A stretch of DNA of 64,000 nt from positions 31,140-95,139 of the forward strand of contig NZ_JANHJP010000001.1 of assembly GCF_028595955.1 (NCBI RefSeq), given 5' to 3'. Shown in pieces: positions 38,185-45,717 of the stretch (the first letter of the stretch is position 1; every line of letters starts with the position of its first letter). This DNA comes from Columbia Basin potato purple top phytoplasma. GTDB lineage: Bacteria; Bacillota_I; Bacilli_A; Acholeplasmatales; Acholeplasmataceae. Below the pieces are notes generated by a model. That model had not been told where the DNA came from, searched no databases, and saw only the letters and a program-made list of their open reading frames with translations. The translations under genes and the position numbers were made by a program.

Positions 38185-39639
38185 TTAGACTAAATGATAA
38201 AAAATAGGGAAAATAATACTAGTAACAATAACAACAATATCTCCGCCTATACGAGTAGATATTTGAGCAAAAGGCATTAATTGTTTTGAATCAGAAGCTT
38301 CTAAAATAGCTAGATTACCAGCACCACCGATACTATTAGCACAAAGTCCGGCAGAAATAGAAGATTGAACTGGATAATAACCTATTTTATTACCTATAAA
38401 AGCAGCAGCTGAAGCTGTAGAAATAACGCAACATAAACAAGTAATTATAAAAGGTAAGTCTTTGCATTTATTTACGAATGCATTAAAGTTAAGTCCTATA
38501 CCAACTATAATTAAAATAGCGTCTGAAAAATGAGTTGTTACAAATTTAGAAGCTTGATTAACTCTTTCAACATAATAAGAAGGAATTAAATCAGACAATT
38601 TTAATAAGAAAATAACTAATACTAAAAAAACAATAATTGGCGGAACTAAATTAGATGCATTTTTTAATACACTTTGTAATAAAATGACAGTTGAATATCT
38701 TAATAAGGAACTTAAAACGTATAAAGCAAAAACAATTACGAAACCAGTTTTTATTTTATCATAACTAATATTGTCGTCTTCTTTAGATTCTGTTTTTTTT
38801 ATGTTAGTATTTTTATTTTCAGACAATATTTCTTTTTCAAGTTGTCCTGTAGGCGAATTATATTTACTGTTTCTAAAAAAAGATTTAATCAATCCACTTA
38901 CAATAACACTCATAATCCCCCCCACTATTAAAGAAGGCATAATAATTGATGAAAATTTTGTTTCTAAATCGGCACTACCTTGACTCATTATTTTCGTAAG
39001 AGGAATTATTCCGCATGTGATTCCTCCACAAGAAATAGGAATAAAAATAAAACAAATAGCATTTAAAAATGAACGATCTGGGCTAATTCCAGATATACCT
39101 ACATCTTTTATTGGTTTCAAGAAAAAACCTATGGTCCCAACTATTAAAGAGGATATAAATAAAGAAATAAGAACTAATGGTAAAAATTTTTGAATAGCAT
39201 TTTTTAAAACATTTTTATTAATGCTTAAAAGACTGCCAGTAACTAAAAAAGCAACAAAAAATTCAGAAAAACCCATTAAAGAAGCACTATTAACAAAATT
39301 TTTATTATCTTTAAATATTTTTGTAAATTGAGCCCATTCGTTAGATTTTATTATTGCATTGCTAAAAATAAATGAAGGAACAAGCAAACATAAAATAGCT
39401 CCGCCTCCTATATTTCTTAGGATAGGAGTGTTATTTCCTATTGCTTTTAATACACCACTTAAAAGCATTGAAAATAATAATATAAATATCATTTTATGCC
39501 ATATTTCCGGATTGAAGTCTGTTAATTTTCTTTCTTTAAAAGCTAAATAAGTTGTGATACAAAATATAAATAAAATACCAAAAATTATATGAATAGGTAA
39601 ACCTAAAACACTTATTTTTTTATTTTTATTATCTTTCAT
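38185..39639 (-). CDS. citS: Citrate/2-hydroxycarboxylate transporter (2HCT family, CitS-like)
   Basis: 484-residue membrane protein with about eleven hydrophobic segments in two inverted halves, the 2HCT fold of CitS, CitP, MleP and CimH. The second re-entrant loop GGAGNLAILEAS carries GGxG; the first reads SCGGITCGIIPL (residues 203-212), where I recall GGxG as usual, so its last Gly seems to be Thr. First gene of the minus-strand cit operon, upstream of citG, which points to citrate import, perhaps with Na+ or H+, or exchange for a product. Malate transport cannot be excluded by sequence. Confidence 0.9.
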   Translation of the reverse strand: MKDNKNKKISVLGLPIHIIFGILFIFCITTYLAFKERKLTDFNPEIWHKMIFILLFSMLLSGVLKAIGNNTPILRNIGGGAILCLLVPSFIFSNAIIKSNEWAQFTKIFKDNKNFVNSASLMGFSEFFVAFLVTGSLLSINKNVLKNAIQKFLPLVLISLFISSLIVGTIGFFLKPIKDVGISGISPDRSFLNAICFIFIPISCGGITCGIIPLTKIMSQGSADLETKFSSIIMPSLIVGGIMSVIVSGLIKSFFRNSKYNSPTGQLEKEILSENKNTNIKKTESKEDDNISYDKIKTGFVIVFALYVLSSLLRYSTVILLQSVLKNASNLVPPIIVFLVLVIFLLKLSDLIPSYYVERVNQASKFVTTHFSDAILIIVGIGLNFNAFVNKCKDLPFIITCLCCVISTASAAAFIGNKIGYYPVQSSISAGLCANSIGGAGNLAILEASDSKQLMPFAQISTRIGGDIVVIVTSIIFPIFYHLV

Positions 39640-40138
39640 AATAAAGTTCTATAATAACTCATCTTTCTCAAATTTTTTTCCATATTAAATTGAATTCAAT
39701 AACATTTATTTAGTTTCATTTATTAATTTGAACTCCATTTATTATTATATTAAATGTGTAAAAATATGTTATATTTTGTTACAAGTAAATTTTATTTTTA
39801 TCAAATTTATTATTTTATAAAATTAATTTTTATAAGAAAATTATTATTTTTTTTAAATAATTTATTTTTTATTACATAGAAAAATATTTATATAAAAATT
39901 TTTCATGATAATTAAATATCAAAAAATAAAAAAATTCGAAAAAATAAAAATAATTTTAAATGTGCACATCCTAGTTAATTTTAACATTATTTATATTAAA
40001 AATAAATTTATAAAAAAAGTAATTTATTTTTGTTAAAAAATTTTAAAATTGTTTTTTTTATAATTCTGAAATATTTTTTATTATTTATTAATTTTTATTT
40101 TAATAATGTAGTTTTTTAAAAAAGTATCAAAAAATAAA
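39640..40138. promoter_or_regulatory. Gene-free stretch upstream of citS
   Basis: About 500 bases with no coding sequence visible on either strand. It should hold the promoter of the cit operon on minus. A 12-base palindrome ATTGAATTCAAT lies at 39689-39700, about 50 bases before the citS start, where an operator could be. TTGTAAC and TAATATAAT-like boxes occur on minus near 39740-39785, but not with standard spacing. The part nearer trxA is featureless A/T. Confidence 0.35.
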
Positions 40139-40441
40139 TTACTTAACAAAAGATATTAATTCTTCTTTTGAACAATAACCTATTTTTCTTTTGATTTCTT
40201 TCCCATCTCTAAATAAAATTAAAGTAGGAAAACTTTTAATATTATATTGATTCATATAATCAGGATATAAATCGCCATCTAGTTTGATTAATTTTATGTT
40301 TGGATTTTCTTTAGAAAAAACTTCTAAAATTGGCATTAATTTTTGACAAGGTCCACACCAAGAGGCAAAGAAATCAATTAAAATTGTTTTGTTTTGATTA
40401 ATTATAAAGTCTAAATCTATATTTGTTTTATTTTTGTACAT
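40139..40441 (-). CDS. trxA: Thioredoxin
   Basis: Small cytosolic dithiol oxidoreductase, 100 residues. The active site WCGPC is at residues 28-32, after ILIDFFAS, and the cis-proline is in SFPTLILFRDG. I start at the ATG at 40441; the frame is open to 40579, but that would add 46 residues overlapping the end of the upstream gene and foreign to thioredoxins. The ribosome binding site for this start is weak (AAAGG about 16 bases away). Last gene of the degV-cca-yhaM-trxA series. Confidence 0.92.
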   Translation of the reverse strand: MYKNKTNIDLDFIINQNKTILIDFFASWCGPCQKLMPILEVFSKENPNIKLIKLDGDLYPDYMNQYNIKSFPTLILFRDGKEIKRKIGYCSKEELISFVK

Positions 40442-40547
40442 TGTAAATTTGATAAAACCTTTCTTTATACATTTTGGAAAAAAGCAATAATTTTTGATTA
40501 TTTTTATTATATTTTTTGGAATAATCGAAATTATTTTATGACTAAGA

Positions 40548-41483
40548 TTACAAATCAGGATTATAAAAAGATTTACCATCTATAACAGATAAATTTTCGG
40601 TAAATTCCCCTTTTTTAGTTTGTTCTATTTTTTCATTCAAAGTGTGAAATTTAGAATCTATATCATCTAAATACCATAATAAAAGAGCTTCTCCAGTTTT
40701 AGGTTCTTTTGATGAACCATATTTTAACAAACCATGGTGAGAAATTAACAAATGTTTTAAAAGCAAAACTTCTTCTGTATTTTGTAATCCTAATAAAAGA
40801 GCTTCTGCATGAATATTATTAACTCCTAAAATCAAATGTCCTAATAAAATTCCTTCTTTTGTATAACTTTTAGATAAAAAATTAAATTCTAATATTTTAG
40901 CCATATCATGTAAAATGATACCACAAGTTAAGAGATCTTTATTCAAAAAAGGATATATTTCAGTATAATGTTTAGATATTTTTAACATATTGAGAGTATG
41001 ATATCCTAAACCTCCATAGAAATCATGATGCATTTTACAAGCTGCTGGCGAAATTAAAAAAAATATTTTATTTTTGGAATATAAACTATGAGTTATTTTT
41101 TTTAAAACAGGATTTTTAACATTAGATAAAAAAATAGTTATTTGTTCATTCAACATTTCAAATGAAATAGGTGAACATTTGAAAAAATGATTATAATAAT
41201 AATATATTTGTTTTAAATCTAAAATTTCTTCTATTATATTAAATTTTATACATGTTAAAAATTTTTTTTCTTTTTTGGTTTTATATTCTGTTTCAAATAA
41301 GTATATTTTTTCTTTTTTTGGTATTTCAAAAGAAGAATCTAATTTAATATTAATATTAAAATTTTCTTTTAATAAAAGATCAACATTAAAAAAATTTTCC
41401 CCTTTATTAATACTAGTTATTTTTCCTACAAAAGAAATTTTTTCATTTATTTGTTTATCTTTTAAAAATAAAGTTTGATTCAT
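40548..41483 (-). CDS. yhaM: YhaM-family 3'-5' exoribonuclease with HD domain
   Basis: 311 residues. The N-terminal third looks like an OB-fold nucleic-acid-binding domain (SFVGKITSINKGENFFNVDLLL), and the rest is an HD phosphohydrolase domain: GGLGYHTLNMLKI, TCGIILHDMAKILEF, HLLISHHGLLKYGS. This is the YhaM/CBF1 order known from Firmicutes, metal-dependent 3'-5' exoribonucleases involved in RNA trimming and turnover. The C-terminus (FYNPDL) is the expected end. About 37 bases separate it from cca upstream. Confidence 0.88.
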   Translation of the reverse strand: MNQTLFLKDKQINEKISFVGKITSINKGENFFNVDLLLKENFNINIKLDSSFEIPKKEKIYLFETEYKTKKEKKFLTCIKFNIIEEILDLKQIYYYYNHFFKCSPISFEMLNEQITIFLSNVKNPVLKKITHSLYSKNKIFFLISPAACKMHHDFYGGLGYHTLNMLKISKHYTEIYPFLNKDLLTCGIILHDMAKILEFNFLSKSYTKEGILLGHLILGVNNIHAEALLLGLQNTEEVLLLKHLLISHHGLLKYGSSKEPKTGEALLLWYLDDIDSKFHTLNEKIEQTKKGEFTENLSVIDGKSFYNPDL

Positions 41484-41520
41484 ATTTTGTTACCTCTTTT
41501 TGTAAGAATATAATTTTAAT

Positions 41521-42405
41521 TCATATAAAATAATTAATTTTTTTATTGTCGTGGTACAATAACATTAATTTTTGAAATCTTTTTTTTTCTTCTTCACTGA
41601 AAACAAAAGAATTTATTATGTTAGGATTCAAAATAAAAGACAAATCTAAAAAAGATTCTGGATTTATTGTTTTAATTTTTTTTTCAATTACAAAAAGAAT
41701 TCCTTCTTTAAATTCTTTTAAAAAAGAAATAGCGTTAGTCTCTTTTAAAGATAAAAAAGCTTTTTGAAAAAACTTTTGTTTTGTTATTTTTTTTAATTCT
41801 CTAATAATCTCATGAGGTTTTATATTAGTTATTAAAAAAATATTATTTTTTAAAGTTTTTTTAGTTTCTTTTTCTATTTCGAAATTAGTTTTAGCTTGAA
41901 GACTAAAAATACGCATCATTCTCAAAGCGTCTTCTGTTAATTTTGTGTAAGGATCTCCGATAGTTTTTATTTGTTTTTGTTTTAGGTCGTCTAAACCCTT
42001 TAAATAATCGATGATTTCGTTTTTTTCATTCATTAGAAAACTATTAATAGTAAAATCACGCCTTTTTAAATCTTTTTTAATATCTTTGATAAATTCAATA
42101 TAAGAAGGGTTTCTGTGATTTAAATAAGGACCTTCTTTTCTATAAGTAGTGACTTCGAATTTTTCTTTTTCAAAAATAATTTCAAACGAACCATATTTTA
42201 TATTTTTCTTTTTACAAAATAAAAATTGCTTTATTTCTTCATAATGAGCATTAGTAGTTATATCTATATCTTCTATAGGTTTTTGTAAAATTATATCTCT
42301 TACTGTTCCGCCTACAATAAAAGCTTCAAATCCTTTTTGTTTTATTTTTTTTAATATTTTTTGTGCTTTTTGGATTTTGATTTTTTCTTGATTATAATTT
42401 TTCAT
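41521..42405 (-). CDS. cca: tRNA nucleotidyltransferase / poly(A) polymerase family, short
   Basis: Class II nucleotidyltransferase that adds or repairs the 3' CCA of tRNA, or a poly(A) polymerase. The head domain is complete: GGTVRDIILQKPIEDIDITT (metal aspartates), RRDFTINSFLMN, and the neck motif TEDALRMMRIFS. At about 294 residues it is roughly 100 shorter than usual bacterial CCA enzymes; the C-terminal body and tail that hold the tRNA elbow seem absent or much reduced. The start is ATG 42405; a TTG lies one codon earlier. Confidence 0.85.
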   Translation of the reverse strand: MKNYNQEKIKIQKAQKILKKIKQKGFEAFIVGGTVRDIILQKPIEDIDITTNAHYEEIKQFLFCKKKNIKYGSFEIIFEKEKFEVTTYRKEGPYLNHRNPSYIEFIKDIKKDLKRRDFTINSFLMNEKNEIIDYLKGLDDLKQKQIKTIGDPYTKLTEDALRMMRIFSLQAKTNFEIEKETKKTLKNNIFLITNIKPHEIIRELKKITKQKFFQKAFLSLKETNAISFLKEFKEGILFVIEKKIKTINPESFLDLSFILNPNIINSFVFSEEEKKRFQKLMLLYHDNKKINYFI

Positions 42406-42439
42406 CAAAAAAATTATACCTTTTTAATTCATTTTTGTA

Positions 42440-43321
42440 TTAAGGTTTCAAAATTATTATTCCAACTCCTAAAGCATTATCTCCTATATGAGCACCAATA
42501 GAAGGAGTCGAAGGTATTTCTATAATATTCTTTAAATTAAATTCTTTTTCTAAAAGTGTTTTAAATTTTTCTTTAAAAGGAGTATAACCAGCAGTTAAAA
42601 GATGAATTAAAAATTTTTTATTAGCCGTATATTTTTTAATTTTATCTAAAATAGAAGCAAAAACTTTATCTATAGTTATTCTTTTTTCAATTAAAACAAT
42701 TTCGCCTTTATCATTCACTTGTAAAATAGGTTTAATTCTTAACAATCTGCCTAAAAAACCCTTTGTTTTACTTAAACGGCCATTTCTAATTAGTTGCTTT
42801 AAAGTGCCTACTATAAAAAAAATAGTATTATTTTTTTTTATAAAATCTAAATGTTGGGTCACTTCTTCTATAGAAGCTCCTCGATCGAATAAACGCCTTG
42901 CTTCTAAAGCAAAATATCCTTCAGAAAAACAAACAGTATTAGTGTTGTAAACAATTATGTTTATTTTATCTTTTAATTGTTTTTGTACTTGGCAAATAGT
43001 ATTATAACTACCACTTAATTTTTTAGAAAGAGTTGTTACAAAAGCCGTTTGATAACCTTTTTTTGCTATATCATTAAAATAACAAACTAATTCACCAATA
43101 GGAGGTTGAGATGTTTTAATATCTAAATTATTTTTTTTACTTAAAATATTATAAAAATCTTTAGTTTTTATAGTTTTGCCATCAATATATTCTTTTTTAT
43201 TTATATAAATTCTAATTCTAACTAGATCAATATCTCCGATATCATAAAAACAATGATCTAAGCAACTGGTAGATGTTGAAACTACTTTTATATTTTTATT
43301 TTTTTTATTTATTTTATTCAT
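42440..43321 (-). CDS. DegV-family fatty-acid-binding protein
   Basis: 293 residues of the DegV/FakB fold, which binds a single fatty acid; in Firmicutes FakB presents it to kinase FakA so that host fatty acids can enter phospholipids. Family signatures are DIDLVRIRIYINKKEY, KTSQPPIGELV, TLSKKLSGSYNT (lipid headgroup-binding region) and PSIGAHIGDNALGV near the end. This would suit a parasite that takes up host lipids. It heads the series degV-cca-yhaM-trxA; about 400 gene-free bases separate it from uvrB. Confidence 0.88.
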   Translation of the reverse strand: MNKINKKNKNIKVVSTSTSCLDHCFYDIGDIDLVRIRIYINKKEYIDGKTIKTKDFYNILSKKNNLDIKTSQPPIGELVCYFNDIAKKGYQTAFVTTLSKKLSGSYNTICQVQKQLKDKINIIVYNTNTVCFSEGYFALEARRLFDRGASIEEVTQHLDFIKKNNTIFFIVGTLKQLIRNGRLSKTKGFLGRLLRIKPILQVNDKGEIVLIEKRITIDKVFASILDKIKKYTANKKFLIHLLTAGYTPFKEKFKTLLEKEFNLKNIIEIPSTPSIGAHIGDNALGVGIIILKP

Positions 43322-43723
43322 TTATTATTTGATCTTTATTTTTGATTATATATAAATTATCATTAATATTTTGATATAATCAAATATTTTTATTTTATGT
43401 AAATATCTATTATTATAACAAATTTAAATTAATAATATTTAATTTTTGATTTGAGAGCGGATATATAGGATGTTTGTTTGATTATAAATTTTTATTTTAT
43501 ATTTGAAATCATTTATTTTAAATAATTTACAAATTTTTATAATAGTACGATCTTTTTTATTATTTTTTTCCTTTGTTTATTTTATGAAAGCAAAAATATC
43601 CTAACTTGTAATATCAATAAAAAAAGTATGTTTAAAATTGATTATATTTTTAAATATTTAAAATTTTTAACCTATTTTATGATTAAAGATATTATAAAAC
43701 AATTTTATTTTTAACATTAAATT
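43322..43723. other. Gene-free stretch between uvrB and the degV series
   Basis: About 400 bases, almost entirely A/T. It should hold the promoter of the degV series and the end of the uvr transcript, both on minus. I see no open frame, RNA gene or strong hairpin in it. Confidence 0.3.
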
Positions 43724-45694
43724 TCATTTTTCTGTTTTTTCATTTTCTAATTTTATAATTAAATTTCTATAAAAAACTGCTTTTTCAAAATCTAATTTTT
43801 TAGAAGCTTTTATCATTAATTTTTTAAGTTCTTTTAAATTATAATTTTTATGAGGTTTATTATTATCAAATAATAAAGATTCTATTTTTTCATTTTTATC
43901 TTTATTAATATCTGTTGTTTTTGTTTTATTTTTATGAATAACAGATGGTATAAGATTATTCTTTGAGTTATAATTTTCTTGTATTCGACGACGACGTAGC
44001 GTTTCTTTAATAGCTATTTTCATGGCAATTGTCATTTCATCTCCGTACATGATAACTTTTCCTTTAGTATTTCTTGCCGCTCTACCTATAGTTTGGATTA
44101 AACTTTTTTCGCTTCTTAAAAAACCTGTTTTATCAGCGTCTAAAATAGCCACCAAAGAAACTTCTGGTAAATCTAATCCTTCTCTTAATAAATTTACACC
44201 AATTAAACAGTCGTATATACCTGATCTAAGTTGTTTTAAAATAATCATTCTTTCAAGAGATTTTATTTTACTGTGCAAATAAGTTACTTTAATTCCTATT
44301 TTTTTTAAATAATTAGTTAACTCTTCACTCATATTGATAGTTATTGTTGTAACTAAAGTTCTTTCATTTTTTTTTGCTCTTTTTTTTATTTCAAAATATA
44401 AATCTTCAATTTGGTTTTTGGTTGGTCTAACTTCTATTTCTGGATCTAAAATAAAAGTAGGTCTAATAATTTGTTCTATAATAGGAATTTTTTTTTCGAG
44501 TTCATAATCTCCTGGAGTAGCCGATAAATAAATTACTTTGTCTAATTTTTTTTCAAATTCAGAAAACATTAGAGGTCTATTATCTAAAGCACTAGGCAAG
44601 CAAAAACCATATTTTACTAAATTTTGTTTTCTAGAACGATCGCCAGCGTACATTCCTTTAATTTGAGGTATTGTAACATGGGATTCATCAATAATAGTTA
44701 AAAAATTTTTATTAAAATAATCAATTAAAGTTGTAGGGGCTTCTCCTTGTTTTTTTAGAGATAAATGACGAGAATAGTTTTCAATACTACTGCAATAACC
44801 TATTTGTTGCAACATTTCAATATCATTTGTTATTCTCTTTTTAAGATTTTGCATTTCTACTAATTTATTTTTTTCTTTAAAATATTGAATACGTTCATTT
44901 AATTCTGTTTGAATTCTTTTAATAGTTTCTTTTATTTTTTGTTTATTTGCCATATAAAGAGAAGCCGGAAAAATAGTTATATTGTTTAAATTTTCGATTA
45001 TATCTCCTTTCGGAATATTAAAAATTTGTATTTGTTCAATTTCTTCGTTATCAAATATAATTCTGATACCTTTTTTATTTTCTGAAGATAAAATAATTTC
45101 TAAATTATTGCCTTTAATTCTAAAAGTACCTCTGTCAAATTCGACATCATTTCTTTTATATTGCATTTCTACCAATTGTTTGGATATATCTTTTAAAGAA
45201 TAATTTTTGTTTCTTTCTAAATAAAGAACATATAATTTATAATCATTTATATCTCCTATGCCATAAATACAAGATACAGAGGAAATAACAATAACTTTTG
45301 AACCATAAATTAAAGAATTAATTGTTCTATGACGTAATTGATCTATTTCTCCATTTATTTTAGATGTTTTTTTAATATAAGTATCACTAGACACAACATA
45401 AGCTTCTGGTTGATAATAATCATAATAAGAAATAAAATATTCTATTTTGTTTTCTGGAAATATTTCTTTTAGTTCATTATATAATTGCCCCGCCAAAGTT
45501 TTATTATGAACAATAATTAAAGTGTTTTGATTTAATTTTTGGATTACATTGGCTATGGTAAAAGTTTTTCCTGTACCTGTAGCACCTAAAATAATTTGTT
45601 CTTTGATCTGTTTTTGAAAGTTAGAAAGTATTTTTTTGATAGCTGTAGGTTGATCGCCACTTGGTTTGTATAAAGTTTTAATCTTGAATGTCAT
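43724..45694 (-). CDS. uvrB: UvrABC system protein B
   Basis: DNA damage-verifying helicase-like subunit of nucleotide excision repair, 656 residues. Walker A GATGTGKTFTIANVI, beta-hairpin region (YYDYYQPEAYVVSSDTYIKK), helicase motifs (VTIPQIKGMYAGDRSRKQNL, LLREGLDLPEVSLVAILDADK, QTIGRAARN) and a C-terminal UVR motif for UvrC contact (KKLMIKASKKLDFEKAVFYRN) are visible. Last of uvrC-uvrA-uvrB on one strand, 23 bases after uvrA. Confidence 0.97.
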   Translation of the reverse strand: MTFKIKTLYKPSGDQPTAIKKILSNFQKQIKEQIILGATGTGKTFTIANVIQKLNQNTLIIVHNKTLAGQLYNELKEIFPENKIEYFISYYDYYQPEAYVVSSDTYIKKTSKINGEIDQLRHRTINSLIYGSKVIVISSVSCIYGIGDINDYKLYVLYLERNKNYSLKDISKQLVEMQYKRNDVEFDRGTFRIKGNNLEIILSSENKKGIRIIFDNEEIEQIQIFNIPKGDIIENLNNITIFPASLYMANKQKIKETIKRIQTELNERIQYFKEKNKLVEMQNLKKRITNDIEMLQQIGYCSSIENYSRHLSLKKQGEAPTTLIDYFNKNFLTIIDESHVTIPQIKGMYAGDRSRKQNLVKYGFCLPSALDNRPLMFSEFEKKLDKVIYLSATPGDYELEKKIPIIEQIIRPTFILDPEIEVRPTKNQIEDLYFEIKKRAKKNERTLVTTITINMSEELTNYLKKIGIKVTYLHSKIKSLERMIILKQLRSGIYDCLIGVNLLREGLDLPEVSLVAILDADKTGFLRSEKSLIQTIGRAARNTKGKVIMYGDEMTIAMKIAIKETLRRRRIQENYNSKNNLIPSVIHKNKTKTTDINKDKNEKIESLLFDNNKPHKNYNLKELKKLMIKASKKLDFEKAVFYRNLIIKLENEKTEK

Positions 45695-45717
45695 ATGATT
45701 TTGACCTTATTTTTTAT

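Noticed and set aside
40442..40579. 46-residue N-terminal extension of thioredoxin, with a hydrophobic start suggesting a membrane anchor
   Set aside because: It overlaps the yhaM-type gene, lacks a ribosome binding site at its ATG and is not part of the thioredoxin fold; the internal ATG at 40441 gives the normal length.
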